A stretch of DNA of 64,000 nucleotides, taken from NCBI GenBank assembly GCA_024401535.1, contig JAKSKX010000010.1:1-64000 (forward strand), in the 5' to 3' direction. Positions 25,610 to 35,328 of this stretch are shown here, piece after piece. Numbering within the stretch: the first letter of the stretch is position 1; every line of letters starts with the position of its first letter. The stretch comes from Paludibacteraceae bacterium. GTDB lineage: Bacteria; Bacteroidota; Bacteroidia; Bacteroidales; Paludibacteraceae. The position numbers were made by a program, and so were the translations under genes. The notes under the pieces were generated by a model. That model was not told where the DNA came from, ran no database searches, and worked only from the letters and a program-made list of their open reading frames with translations.

Positions 25610-26707
25610 CTATAGTTTCAGCCTGCTCTGGTACTTCTTGCTGTCGCCCAGATATACGTTAAGCAGACCTACGCTGATGATGCTGATTCCAAACGCTATA
25701 AGCGGGAAGACACTGCAGAACGAGTCATAAAGTCCGTGTCCAAGTGCAGGTATGCTTATTGCAAGGAAATACAGACCTTTGCGGTACCTTGGGTAAAGAT
25801 GTGCAAAGCTAAGGAAGAAACCAGCCAAGGCGGTCCATATCGCATGTATGAACGGAAGGGTAGTCATCCTGGCAATGTTCAGGTAGTATGCGTCTGCATA
25901 GCCCTGCTGTGCATTCACTGTAAGCTGGTACTGGACACCCTCGAATACTCCGAAGGCAAGTCCGGAAATGAGTCCGTAGAAGACCATTGTCTGCGGTGTC
26001 ATAGGCTCTTTGGCTGTCTTGAGAAGGAAGAACAGTACAAGCATTTTGCCGAGCTCCTCAGTGAAGCCTACGCCAAACACGAAGCCTATGATATTGCTCA
26101 ACAGTCCGTTGCTGTTGGTGAGCAGATAGAATATGTTCAAGTTAGGCAATCCAAGCAAATCCCACGCTACAATGATGACAAGCTGTGTGAGAAAGAAAAT
26201 CTTTAGTGTCGTGCTTGTCTTTACCTGCTTGGTCTTGTAGAACGAATAGAAGAACATCGCCCACATGCTCGAGAAGTACAGCGATATGGCATAGAACCTA
26301 AGGAAATCGCTTGGTATATACGTCACACCTATAAGCGGGAACATACCGATTATAGTGAGCAGAAGCAGTCTCTTGTCCTTGCTCCAGGTCTCCTTGTCCA
26401 GCAATTCCTTGGGGAAGAGCAGGTCTTTGCCCAAGCGTGACACCTGGGACAGTATGCTTCCCTCGGCCTCGACCTTGTACTGGATATTGTTGAACTTCAG
26501 CACACTTCGTATGGTTTCGTATCTGGTATTGTCGTCTATCACGTCAGTGTTGGTAACTTTGTCGCATGCCAAAGTTTTTCCCAATGAAGTCAGACTTCTC
26601 AAATCCTCAAGGGAATAAGGTCCGTATGGCTTGCCGTTTCTGACTACGAACAGACGGTTAGTGTTGCAGATGTCTATGTTCTCTACATTGTTGCCTAATA
26701 ATCCCAT
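25610..26707 (-). CDS. GYF-domain PrsW family intramembrane metalloprotease
   Basis: The N-terminal 60 residues form a GYF_2-type domain (RNGKPYGPYSLEDLRSL), a proline-peptide-binding fold. It is followed by about eight membrane segments. The PrsW motifs are present: FTEELGKM near residue 215, FGVFEGVQY near 245, FIHAIWTAL near 287 and GHGLYDSF near 325, giving the expected Glu, Glu, His and His/Asp residues of the membrane zinc site. PrsW of Bacillus subtilis cleaves the anti-sigma factor RsiW. The target here is unknown. It starts 4 bp after the stop of the Dna2-like gene and is probably translationally coupled. Confidence 0.88.
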   Translation of the reverse strand: MGLLGNNVENIDICNTNRLFVVRNGKPYGPYSLEDLRSLTSLGKTLACDKVTNTDVIDDNTRYETIRSVLKFNNIQYKVEAEGSILSQVSRLGKDLLFPKELLDKETWSKDKRLLLLTIIGMFPLIGVTYIPSDFLRFYAISLYFSSMWAMFFYSFYKTKQVKTSTTLKIFFLTQLVIIVAWDLLGLPNLNIFYLLTNSNGLLSNIIGFVFGVGFTEELGKMLVLFFLLKTAKEPMTPQTMVFYGLISGLAFGVFEGVQYQLTVNAQQGYADAYYLNIARMTTLPFIHAIWTALAGFFLSFAHLYPRYRKGLYFLAISIPALGHGLYDSFCSVFPLIAFGISIISVGLLNVYLGDSKKYQSRLKL

Positions 26708-26711
26708 ATAT

Positions 26712-29700
26712 TTATTTTCTGTTAATGAAGTTTATAAGTTTGGCATAGATGTTGTTCTTCATCAGTATTTCTCTGCATCCGGTTATGAACATCTGCTTTC
26801 TAGCTCTAGTCAGGGCTACATTAAGCTTTCTGTCGATGAAGGCACCGTCCTCCTGCATGATGTTGCATATTTGTCTCATCTGCCTGTCCTCGTTTGCGCA
26901 GACAGAGTATATTATTATGTCACGCTGGCTGCCCTGATAGCGCTCAACTGTGTCTATGGTTATTTTTGATGTGTCAATTCTGTACTGCTCCAGTTTGCTT
27001 CGAATCAGTGCAATCTGACTGCGGTATGTTGTTATTACGCCTATGCTCTTTTCTGTGAAAGGTATTCCATTAGCCTCCATCAGCGCCATTGCCTTGATTA
27101 CGATGCTGACCACTATGTCTGCCTCGTTAGGGTTGGTCTTGATGTTGTCCAAGTCTTTAGAAGTTGAGGAAGGAAGGAACGCAATGCGCTTTGTCGCAAT
27201 CATTGACTCGAACGGGTCGTTTGCGTTGTAGTCCCTGTAGTCCAGCTCACACTCCTGATGGTCCAAAGGCACACACTTCAGCCTGCCTGCATAGAACATC
27301 TCGTTTGCAAACTGTGCCACGTCCCTGTGCATTCGTCCCTGATGTGTAAGCATGTCGAAGGCCGATTCGTTTCCAGCCATCCTGTTCAGTGAGAACAGAC
27401 GCTCGAAAAGTGAGTTCCTTCGGTCTCTCAATCCTATTTCGTACAGGTCGGAGTCCTCTTCAGGCACACGTGATTCGTTCTCGCTCTGCACCACTACTGC
27501 AGGCAGCTGCTTGTGGTCGCCTATCATGATGAACTTCTTGATGGCAAGCTCGCAGTTGCAGTTCAGGTATGAGAGTATGCCGCATATCTGTGGTTCAAGA
27601 ATTTGCGAAGCCTCGTCTATGATAGCCACGTCGAAAGTCACGATGTCGAACAGAGGCGAACGTCTGTTCATAGTTGTGGTTGTGGCTATGTATATGCGTG
27701 TGTCCTTGATTATCTTTTCAACAGAACGTCTGTCCTTGCACTCCCTGATTCGGTTATAGATGATGTTGTCGTGATATTCCGGAGCGCAGTTCAGTGTACC
27801 TCCGATTCTTATGAAGTCAAGTCCGGCAGACTTTACTGATGCGCATATCTCGTCAACAGCTCGGTTTGTATAAGCAAGAAGCAGTATGTTGTTACCCTCT
27901 GCATGGAACTCCCTGACCATGTCACGCAGTGTTACTGATGTCTTGCCAGTTCCCGGAGGACCGACAAGCAGGAAGTAGTCGTCCGCACCCTTTGCCTTGG
28001 TAACTATTCGTTTCACATTCTCGTCCTGAATCTCTGTCTTCAGTGTAGCTGGACGAGACGTTGGAAGAGTCTTGCCAAGTATGATGTCTCTGCGGTTAGC
28101 GTCAGTGTCTGCAAGGGCAAAAGTACTGCGAAGCAGGGCATTTGCAGAGTCGGAGCTGTCCGGTTCTATTGCATACTTGTTGCGTGGGTCAAGCGCTGTC
28201 TGGTTTTTCTGTGCCTGTCTTAGTGCAACAGTCACTTCTCCGTCAGTCAGTTCGGCAATACTGCACTTCAGAACTTCTTTGTTTGTCACAAGGTCTTCGT
28301 CGGTATTGCGCACGTATAGTATTGCCATGTCTCCCTTTCGGAAGTTGGCTATGTAGTCCCGGTGTAGGGAGGAGAATTTGAACGTCACACGGTCTATTCC
28401 GTTCGGACCTTCCTCTTTGCCGGTAATTACCAGGTCGAACAGTATGGCACCGCTCTCCATCTTCTCGTCAAGGGAAGAATTCCAGCAAGCCGCAAAGCCT
28501 CCGATATTGTCAGCTATCATGCCGCCTCCGACCTTTGAGTATAATTGCTCGCGACAGATGAAGTTGGCAAACGAGTATATGTACTTCTGGTCAAGTGGAG
28601 GGAGTGTAACCATCTTCATCCTGAACTCCTCTATTTGGGGAATGATGTAGTCCCTGAACAGGATGCTAGTCCTGTTCTTCTCGTAGTTGTTGATTATATA
28701 TTTGGGATGTACGTAGTCAAATATTTTCTTTGTTGCCTGAGCAGTTGTTACAGAGGCGAGTTCGTACTCCATGCTTACTATTCGGTTCCTAAGGTTGAGT
28801 ATCACCCTCAGCGCATCCATCGAAGGGTAAGTCTTTCTCAGAGTGTTTACGCTGTACTTTGAATAGAATATGTATGTTCCAAGTTCATGGAATGGAATAC
28901 CCAGTATCTTCTGAACCATTATCTGGTAGAGGAATGCCTGACTGCGGTGGTTCATGCACACACCGTCGTTGGACATGAACGGACCTTTGCCGCTCTTCAG
29001 CTCTATCACTATGTTGTTGCCGTCCTTTCTCTGTAGGAAGTCAAGACGTCCCTGCATGCCAATGTCCTCGCAGATGAACATGGGTTCTAGCGTTGCACAA
29101 CTCTTGTCTATGCCAAGCGTAGGGAATACATTGTTTACCACGTTGCCTATGTTGTTGAACTGGGACAAGGCTTCGTCAAAGAAGTTGTTTGTCTCCTTTG
29201 TGGACAAAGGTTTCTCCAGGTCCTTGCAAGCAGTAAGTTCAATAGGCATTGTGCAGAATGCGTCGTTTGTAGTCTTTTTGAACTCCACATCTCTGCCGTT
29301 ATACACGAATGCGTCGTGGTAGTAGTTCGCCATGTCTCCCAGCAGTATGTGACGTGTAACTGTTGACTTCTTGACTTTATTGTATAGGTAGCTGAACGGA
29401 GACACCATGTTCTCGTTACAGCTTTCAGCCAAGCTACTGCAGTCAAGCAGATAGTCCGGATAAAGGATGAAAAGCTGGGGCGTAAGGTCCCCGTTACTCT
29501 CTACAGCGCAGTCTATGAGGTTTACAATGGCACCTTTGCGGAAGTTGTTCGGAGTAACTGCCATGAGGTCGTTCACACCCTTTACTCCGTGTCTTGCCCT
29601 GATGTATCTGTTTGAGTCGTCACCTGCTTCATAACCGCAGAGATGTGTCTCTGTAAGCTCGTTGACAATTATGCGCACCTTGCTCAAACGTTCCCTTTTC

Positions 29701-30095
29701 TGGTAGGCCTTTGCTTCCGGCAGTGCAGTGCTGTTCACAATGTCTGCAAATTCACCGACAGGAACTTCTCCTGTGACAGCTATGATTAGGCGTGCTATGG
29801 CTGTCGCATCGGTCTTTACTTCTTCGGCAGATATCTGCATCCTTTTGCCGAGAACTTTCGTTGTATGAGTCTCGAAGGCATGAATGGCAGATTTAACCTC
29901 AGGTGTTATGGTGTCGTATTTGTCGTATATGTGCCTTATTCTGGTATATCTGTTTGCAAATCCTATTTTTTCATCATTTGTTACGCTGTCTATGAATTCG
30001 CAGAGCAACCCCTTGAAGCGTCTGTATTTTGTCTTGACATCACTTATTTGGAAGTAAAAGACCGAGAGTTTTTCAAGGAATTGTTCTTTTAACAT
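26712..30095 (-). CDS. Dna2-like nuclease-helicase
   Basis: This 1,127-residue protein joins a PD-(D/E)XK nuclease to an SF1B helicase. The nuclease core GRLDFLQRKDG then IVIELKSGKGPF is near residues 345-365, with the following SQAFLYQIMVQKILG helix; cysteines upstream (CATLEPMFIC) and downstream (FICREQ) could hold an iron-sulfur cluster as in Dna2/Cas4. The helicase has Walker A VGPPGTGKTSV near 713, motif II IIDEASQILEP near 815, IGDHKQLPAVV, VERYQGSQRDI and NVALTRARKQM near 1095. The first 330 residues are helical and not recognised. Possible roles are DNA end processing or defence. It is the first gene of a two-gene unit with PrsW. Confidence 0.85.
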   Translation of the reverse strand: MLKEQFLEKLSVFYFQISDVKTKYRRFKGLLCEFIDSVTNDEKIGFANRYTRIRHIYDKYDTITPEVKSAIHAFETHTTKVLGKRMQISAEEVKTDATAIARLIIAVTGEVPVGEFADIVNSTALPEAKAYQKRERLSKVRIIVNELTETHLCGYEAGDDSNRYIRARHGVKGVNDLMAVTPNNFRKGAIVNLIDCAVESNGDLTPQLFILYPDYLLDCSSLAESCNENMVSPFSYLYNKVKKSTVTRHILLGDMANYYHDAFVYNGRDVEFKKTTNDAFCTMPIELTACKDLEKPLSTKETNNFFDEALSQFNNIGNVVNNVFPTLGIDKSCATLEPMFICEDIGMQGRLDFLQRKDGNNIVIELKSGKGPFMSNDGVCMNHRSQAFLYQIMVQKILGIPFHELGTYIFYSKYSVNTLRKTYPSMDALRVILNLRNRIVSMEYELASVTTAQATKKIFDYVHPKYIINNYEKNRTSILFRDYIIPQIEEFRMKMVTLPPLDQKYIYSFANFICREQLYSKVGGGMIADNIGGFAACWNSSLDEKMESGAILFDLVITGKEEGPNGIDRVTFKFSSLHRDYIANFRKGDMAILYVRNTDEDLVTNKEVLKCSIAELTDGEVTVALRQAQKNQTALDPRNKYAIEPDSSDSANALLRSTFALADTDANRRDIILGKTLPTSRPATLKTEIQDENVKRIVTKAKGADDYFLLVGPPGTGKTSVTLRDMVREFHAEGNNILLLAYTNRAVDEICASVKSAGLDFIRIGGTLNCAPEYHDNIIYNRIRECKDRRSVEKIIKDTRIYIATTTTMNRRSPLFDIVTFDVAIIDEASQILEPQICGILSYLNCNCELAIKKFIMIGDHKQLPAVVVQSENESRVPEEDSDLYEIGLRDRRNSLFERLFSLNRMAGNESAFDMLTHQGRMHRDVAQFANEMFYAGRLKCVPLDHQECELDYRDYNANDPFESMIATKRIAFLPSSTSKDLDNIKTNPNEADIVVSIVIKAMALMEANGIPFTEKSIGVITTYRSQIALIRSKLEQYRIDTSKITIDTVERYQGSQRDIIIYSVCANEDRQMRQICNIMQEDGAFIDRKLNVALTRARKQMFITGCREILMKNNIYAKLINFINRK

Positions 30096-30162
30096 TTTTT
30101 TACAAATGAGTTAAAGTTATATTAAAAAAGAAAATTTGTGTAGCTAATTAAAATCGTTTGTC

Positions 30163-30170
30163 TATATTTG
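30163..30170 (+). promoter_or_regulatory. Promoter of the His-rich protein gene
   Basis: TATATTTG at 30163-30170, with a TTTG about 24 bp upstream at 30135-30138. The leader of about 70 nt contains a 7-bp hairpin, AGAACAA/TTGTTCT, starting near 30175. Confidence 0.6.
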
Positions 30171-30248
30171 CACCAGAACAAGAAAACAACACAGCAGTTG
30201 TTCTTAGTTCTGCAAAAATAGTATAAATGAATTTAAATTGTTAGAGAT

Positions 30249-31067
30249 ATGAAAACTTTTGTAAGAAAAATAACAGCATTGCTTGCTATAGCAATCGTTA
30301 GCATAGGAATGGCATCTGCACAGCAGAGAGGCAGAGGAGGAAACAACGGAGGCTCACGTCAGGCAGCAACACACCAGTCGGCTCCAAAAGCTTCAGCTTC
30401 ACACCAGTCAGCAGCACCACGTCAGTCGGCGTCAGCTCCTTCACATCAGGCTTCGGCTTCACGTCCAGCAGCTCCACAGCGTAATGTTTCACGTCCGGTT
30501 CAGAATACTCAGCACAGCCATCATGGTGGCAATGTAAAGTACAATGGTTCGGCACACAACGCTCATGTTCACCACGATGTTCATCATGATCACCACGCAC
30601 CGGTACACCACGATGCTCACCATGATCACCACGCACCGGTACACCACGATGCTCACCATCACCATGCACCAGTTCATCATGACGTTCACCACCACGCACC
30701 AGTTCACCACCATCATCATGCACCTGCTCACTTGCATTACCACGCACATCCTGTTTATCATCGTGCGTTGCCAGCAGCATACTTGCCATTCTATGTAGGT
30801 GATGTAACATACTACTACGCAGGCGGAACATACTACGTTTACGATCCAGTTTATGGATACGAGGTCGTAGGTTGCCCAACTAATGTATTCTTGCCTTACT
30901 TGCCAGCTGGTTCAAGAATGGTAACTTACAGAGGAACTCTATACTACGAGTACGATGGTATGTGGATGTTGCCTGTTGAAGGCCAGTACATGATTGTAGA
31001 GCGCCCAGTTTCAAGAGTGAGCATCTCAATCCCTATGCCTTCATTCAGATTCTACGCAAGTTTCTAA
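30249..31067 (+). CDS. Secreted His-rich protein with DUF6515-like C-terminus
   Basis: The protein has 272 residues. A signal peptide ends at ASA-QQ (residue 24-25). A Gly/Arg then Ala/Ser/Pro/Gln-rich linker follows to about 95. Residues 100-170 are a His-rich block built from 12-residue units such as HHDHHAPVHHDA (36-bp DNA repeats). The C-terminal 90 residues are beta-rich and Tyr/Gly-rich (DVTYYYAGGTYYVYD, GTLYYEYDG), as in the DUF6515 family. About 40 histidines suggest metal (zinc, copper or nickel) binding outside the inner membrane; this is inference. The gene is monocistronic with its own promoter, leader hairpin and strong terminator. Confidence 0.85.
   Translation: MKTFVRKITALLAIAIVSIGMASAQQRGRGGNNGGSRQAATHQSAPKASASHQSAAPRQSASAPSHQASASRPAAPQRNVSRPVQNTQHSHHGGNVKYNGSAHNAHVHHDVHHDHHAPVHHDAHHDHHAPVHHDAHHHHAPVHHDVHHHAPVHHHHHAPAHLHYHAHPVYHRALPAAYLPFYVGDVTYYYAGGTYYVYDPVYGYEVVGCPTNVFLPYLPAGSRMVTYRGTLYYEYDGMWMLPVEGQYMIVERPVSRVSISIPMPSFRFYASF
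30556..30735 (+). repeat. In-frame tandem repeats encoding His-rich units
   Basis: Units of about 36 bp containing CACCACGCACCGGTACACCA recur, two of them nearly identical (about 30592-30660), then degenerate copies with CACCAGTTCA continue to about 30720. The unit length is a multiple of three, so expansion or contraction keeps the frame. Confidence 0.75.
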
Positions 31068-31087
31068 TAAAGTTATAGATTAGACAA

Positions 31088-31128
31088 TAAAGGTAGTTGA
31101 ATTTACGGATTCAACTACCTTTTTTATT
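31088..31128. terminator. Bidirectional terminator
   Basis: A 14-bp stem has arms AAAGGTAGTTGAAT and ATTCAACTACCTTT and is followed by TTTTTATTTG. It serves the His-rich gene and probably the TamL gene. Confidence 0.9.
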
Positions 31129-31164
31129 TGTGTCTTGGTAATTCTTGTATTCGAGTCAGACAAA

Positions 31165-33456
31165 TCAGAACGGATAGCCAACAGCGAAGTGGAAGGCGAA
31201 GTCATTATGAGGTCTGAAGTGATGTGCGAACCTCCATGCCCTGCCGTTGTCAATCTGCTTGGGGTCATGCACCTTCATTCCTAGGTCGAATCGTATTAGG
31301 AAATAGTTGAAGTCAAGTCTCAGACCGGTTCCGGTTGCAAGTGCCATCTGCTTATAGAACTCGTTGAAATAGAAAGCACCCTTGGCTTGTTCGTCATACT
31401 CCTTGATTGTCCAGATGTTTCCTGCGTCAAGGAACAGTGCAAGCTCAAGCTTCCAGAACATCTTGAATCGGTATTCCCAGTTCAGCAGCAGGTTCACGTC
31501 TCCGGTCTGTGCAAGGTAGTTTGTTCCTGACCAATACTCTCCGGGACCTAGGCTTCTGACGTTCCAGCCCCTTACACCGCTAGCACCTCCGGCAAAGAAT
31601 CTCTTTTCAAAAGGCACTCCGTCAGAGTTGCCGTAAGGAACGGCAAGTCCAAGCTTGGCATGGTAAGCGATGCGGCATTTCTCGTGTATGAACTGGTTGT
31701 ATGCGTATTCAACCTCACCCTTCACGTACTGTGAGTAAGGAACGTCAAACACAAGGAAATGTCCCAAACTGTCCGTTCTATAGTTGAACACGTTTCTGAA
31801 CGAGTGTATCAGGTTGCCGCCAAGCTCGAATGATGCACGGAAAGTCTTTCTGTTCAGCAGTCTCTGGTTGGACTGGTTGTCGAATGTGTAGCCGAATCCT
31901 GCGCATAGAATCTGGTGGTCTGTGTAGTTGTACAGCAGTATCGGGTTTGTGTGCCTTGTCAAGTACTTTTTGGTGAAATCCTCTGCATTCTTCATCTTTA
32001 CAAGGTTGTAGTCGAACAGAGAGAACGAGTAGTTATAGAATCTGCGCTTAGTCCATGAGTATTTCCACGAGAAGTTGAACAGCTGTCTGTCATAGCTCAG
32101 CTTCTGTCTGTCATACGAGAACAGTATTGAGGTCGAGGCTGTCATACGCTTCTTGAAATCATGTGTAAGGAACGGAATCAACACGCGGGGAAAGTCCAGA
32201 GACACCTCGAGTCCAAAGTCCCGCACACGTTTCAGGCTTGTATCTACACCGGTCATTGACTCCTGTGAATAGCTTACCTTGAATCCAAGGTTTTCCGAGC
32301 CGTGGAATATGTTTCTGTGGCTCCAGCCCAAGTTGGTTCCGAATCCGAAGTCTCCGGAGGTTGTAGTCAGCTCGACATCTGCGGAAATGGACTTCATCTT
32401 GCGAGGAGTAAGCGTGATGTTGCAAGTTACCTGGTTGCTGTCGTTTCTCAAGTCGTTGTATGACACATAGGCCGAGCGTATCGCACCCAAAGAGTTCAGC
32501 CTTGTCTGTGTAAGGTCTATTCTGAACGAGTTGTACAGGTCGTCCTTGCTGAACATCAAGTTGTCCTCGAGAACCGAAGGACGAAGCAACGGTCTGTCCT
32601 TGAAGTGTATTATTGCGCCTGACTGGGACTGGATGCTGTCGTATGTCTGCACTTCTTCCCAAGATACAGCCGGAGCGTGGAGCGTTGTGATGTTTATGTC
32701 TGAAATCTTGTACTGCTGATGAGGCATGTCTATCTTGTTGCCATCGCTGTCAATCCTCGAGTATGGTTTCAGAAGCAGGGCAATGTCAACCTGATTGTTT
32801 CCGACAGTCGTGTCTGCAAAGTATGACAAATAGTCCTTGCTGAAATAGAAGTATCCCCTTCTGCGCAGCAGGGAAGCGATGTTTTCCCTCTCCTCGTCAA
32901 GCACATAGTTGTCAAACAGCATGTTGCTGTCAAGCTTGGTCGTGAAGTACTTGTCCTCGCTCACCAGTTTCTGTATTGTTGTGTCGCCCCTGTAGTCCCT
33001 GCTTATTTTCCTCACTCTGTAAGGCTCGTTCTCCTCGATGTTATAGGTGATGTTTGCACGCTTGTCCTTCAGCTGGACATAGGACTGCACATTGACTTTC
33101 TGGTAGCCTTTTGACTTATAGAACTTCTGCAGTTCGTTCACGGACTGTGCTGTGAGGATAGGGTTATATATTACGGGCTTTTCGCCTATCTTCCTCAACA
33201 GCTTGTTTATGCGTTTGGTCGTGTCTTTGCCCGAGAGAGAGTACAGGCGCAGGTTGGTCTTGAACAGACCGAAAATCTTTAGGTTCGGGTGCTGGCGTAT
33301 GTACTGCTGAGCCTCAGAGTTTGGAATGACCCCCGTCTTGCTCTTTATCTCCACCTTGTCCAGCAAATATTCTCCGTCTGCAACATATTTCACCGGCGAA
33401 CATGCGCTTGTGACAAATACCAGAAGGATGAGCAATATGTAGAGTGTCTTGTTCAT
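31165..33456 (-). CDS. TamL-type lipoprotein Omp85 (TamA-like)
   Basis: This is an outer-membrane insertase of 763 residues. It begins with a lipoprotein signal, lipobox TSAC with Cys19, as in Bacteroidetes TamL; E. coli TamA has a plain signal peptide. POTRA-like repeats fill about 25-330 (NELQKFYKSKGYQKVNVQSY; ERENIASLLRRRGYF). The C-terminal half is a 16-strand Omp85 barrel with the L6 loop GGASGVRGWNVRSLG near 650 and the terminal aromatic strand FHFAVGYPF. The usual partner, TamB, is not adjacent. TamL-TamB help outer-membrane protein assembly and lipid balance in this phylum. Confidence 0.9.
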   Translation of the reverse strand: MNKTLYILLILLVFVTSACSPVKYVADGEYLLDKVEIKSKTGVIPNSEAQQYIRQHPNLKIFGLFKTNLRLYSLSGKDTTKRINKLLRKIGEKPVIYNPILTAQSVNELQKFYKSKGYQKVNVQSYVQLKDKRANITYNIEENEPYRVRKISRDYRGDTTIQKLVSEDKYFTTKLDSNMLFDNYVLDEERENIASLLRRRGYFYFSKDYLSYFADTTVGNNQVDIALLLKPYSRIDSDGNKIDMPHQQYKISDINITTLHAPAVSWEEVQTYDSIQSQSGAIIHFKDRPLLRPSVLEDNLMFSKDDLYNSFRIDLTQTRLNSLGAIRSAYVSYNDLRNDSNQVTCNITLTPRKMKSISADVELTTTSGDFGFGTNLGWSHRNIFHGSENLGFKVSYSQESMTGVDTSLKRVRDFGLEVSLDFPRVLIPFLTHDFKKRMTASTSILFSYDRQKLSYDRQLFNFSWKYSWTKRRFYNYSFSLFDYNLVKMKNAEDFTKKYLTRHTNPILLYNYTDHQILCAGFGYTFDNQSNQRLLNRKTFRASFELGGNLIHSFRNVFNYRTDSLGHFLVFDVPYSQYVKGEVEYAYNQFIHEKCRIAYHAKLGLAVPYGNSDGVPFEKRFFAGGASGVRGWNVRSLGPGEYWSGTNYLAQTGDVNLLLNWEYRFKMFWKLELALFLDAGNIWTIKEYDEQAKGAFYFNEFYKQMALATGTGLRLDFNYFLIRFDLGMKVHDPKQIDNGRAWRFAHHFRPHNDFAFHFAVGYPF

Positions 33457-33540
33457 AATGCAAAAAAATGCATAATTATGAATTGAATAAATTTTTTGAC
33501 AAAAAATACCGAAAATGTAATATCTTATGCAAAGATAGTG

Positions 33541-33548
33541 TATATTTG
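33541..33548 (+). promoter_or_regulatory. Minus-7 box of glmM
   Basis: TATATTTG ends 28 bp before the ATG at 33577. It rules out in-frame starts upstream of 33550 and favours the 33577 start. No clear minus-33 box is seen. Confidence 0.55.
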
Positions 33549-33576
33549 TATGAAATTATCAACTAATCAAGAAAAG

Positions 33577-34962
33577 ATGACATTAATTAAATCTATTTCT
33601 GGTATTCGAGGCACTATAGGCGGTGAAATAGGCAGCAACCTGACTCCTATTGACATTGTGAAGTTCAGTGCCGCATTCGGTACATGGATAAAGGACAAGA
33701 ACAACGGTAAGGCTAAAATCGTGGTTGGCCGTGACGCCCGTATTAGCGGTGCAATGGTTGAAAGCATTGTTTGTGGAACACTTGTATCCATCGGTGTCGA
33801 TGTGGTTAATATCGGACTTGCATCGACTCCTACAACCGAGATCGCCGTGACTGAGGAGAAGGCTCAGGGAGGACTTATTCTTACAGCTTCGCACAACCCT
33901 AAGCAGTGGAACGCTTTGAAGCTGCTTAACGAGAAGGGCGAATTCCTTACAGACAAGGATGGCAAAGAGGTATTGGCAATAGCTGAAAACGACGAGTACA
34001 CTTTCGTCGATGTTGACTCACTTGGAAAAGTTACTAACAACAACACATACAACGACATTCACATCAAGAAGGTTCTTGGATTGAAACTTGTTGATGTTGA
34101 GGCTATCAGAAAGGCTAACTTCTCTGTTGCCATTGACTGTGTGAACTCTGTCGGAGGTATGGTATTGCCCGAGTTGTTGAAGCAGCTTGGTGTCAAGGAG
34201 GTCAAGCAGCTGAACTGCGAGCCAACTGGCAATTTCGCACATAATCCGGAGCCAATCCCTGCAAACCTTACTGAAATCAGTGGTCTTTGCAAGAAGGAGA
34301 AAGTTGACGTAGGCTTCGTTGTTGACCCTGATGTTGACCGTCTTGCAATCATTTGTGAGGATGGCGAGATGTTCGGCGAGGAATACACCCTTGTAAGTGT
34401 TGCAGACTATGTGCTTAGCCATACAAAGGGAAATACTGTCTCGAACTTGAGCTCTACACGTGCGCTTCGTGATGTAACTCGCAAGCGTGGTGGCGAGTAC
34501 AATGCAGCCGCTGTGGGCGAGGTGAACGTAGTCACAAAGATGAAGGACACTAACGCAGTAATCGGCGGTGAGGGTAACGGTGGAGTTATCTATCCAGAAA
34601 TTCACTACGGCCGCGACGCATTGGTTGGTATTGCTTTGTTCTTGACTCATCTTGCACAGACAAAGATGAAGCCAACAGAGTTGAAGGCAACTTACCCTCA
34701 GTACTTTATTTCAAAGAACCGTATTGATTTGACTCCAGAGGTTGACGTGGATGCAATCCTTGCCGCTGTAAAGGAGAAGTACAAGAACGAGGAGGTAAAT
34801 GACATTGACGGAGTAAAGATTGACTTTGCAGATAAGTGGGTACACTTGCGCAAGAGCAATACAGAGCCAATCATTCGTGTCTATTCCGAGGCAGAGAACG
34901 AGGAAAAGGCTAACGAGATTGCCCAGAGTGTGATTTCAGTTGTCATGAGCTTGGTAAAGTAA
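33577..34962 (+). CDS. glmM: Phosphoglucosamine mutase
   Basis: GlmM converts glucosamine-6-phosphate to glucosamine-1-phosphate for peptidoglycan and LPS precursors. Starting at ATG 33577 it has 461 residues, the family norm. It begins MTLIKSISGIRGTIGG. The phosphoserine loop LTASHNPKQWNA is near residue 105, the metal loop VVDPDVDRLAI near 250, the sugar loop GGEGNGG near 330, and the phosphate-binding RKSNTEPIIRVYSEA near 430. Phosphomannomutase is the main alternative; the length and GIRG start favour GlmM. It is monocistronic, with a terminator at 34987. Confidence 0.92.
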   Translation: MTLIKSISGIRGTIGGEIGSNLTPIDIVKFSAAFGTWIKDKNNGKAKIVVGRDARISGAMVESIVCGTLVSIGVDVVNIGLASTPTTEIAVTEEKAQGGLILTASHNPKQWNALKLLNEKGEFLTDKDGKEVLAIAENDEYTFVDVDSLGKVTNNNTYNDIHIKKVLGLKLVDVEAIRKANFSVAIDCVNSVGGMVLPELLKQLGVKEVKQLNCEPTGNFAHNPEPIPANLTEISGLCKKEKVDVGFVVDPDVDRLAIICEDGEMFGEEYTLVSVADYVLSHTKGNTVSNLSSTRALRDVTRKRGGEYNAAAVGEVNVVTKMKDTNAVIGGEGNGGVIYPEIHYGRDALVGIALFLTHLAQTKMKPTELKATYPQYFISKNRIDLTPEVDVDAILAAVKEKYKNEEVNDIDGVKIDFADKWVHLRKSNTEPIIRVYSEAENEEKANEIAQSVISVVMSLVK

Positions 34963-34986
34963 AAGTATTTCTATACTAATCATAGG

Positions 34987-35018
34987 AAGGGAGGCGAAAG
35001 TCTCCCTTTTGTTTTTTT
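34987..35018 (+). terminator. Terminator of glmM
   Basis: Arms AAGGGAG and CTCCCTT with loop GCGAAAGT, then TTGTTTTTTT. Confidence 0.9.
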
Positions 35019-35328
35019 GAGAGAGAGCAACTTGCAGTCACAAAAACAAATCATATTTTTTATATGGTATTGTCTTTCGACAGGGAAAGTAGAATTGTAT
35101 TCACGGGTTGTCTTGGTGTTGAGCCAGACACAGCGTACATTTTCAAACTCTATGTTTATATTGGTAAAAAATAATCTTCAAATTGTATGCTTATAAGCAA
35201 TTAGGTCGAATTATAATTTATTGGCGGGCAACTGATGTGTCTGTGGTTGAAATAGAAAGTTTTATTGCCCAACTCATTTATTCCCATAAATTCTTTATCT
35301 TCGCATCCGGAAAATAATTGAATGTAAT
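35019..35328. other. Intergenic region without recognisable gene
   Basis: It is AT-rich, with stops in all frames and no hairpin followed by a T tract. A box TATCTTCG at 35296-35303, close to the TAnnTTTG form, may be the promoter of the next gene. Confidence 0.5.

Noticed and set aside
30489..30798. Open frames in the other phases of the His-rich repeats
   Set aside because: They arise from the repetitive DNA of the real gene.
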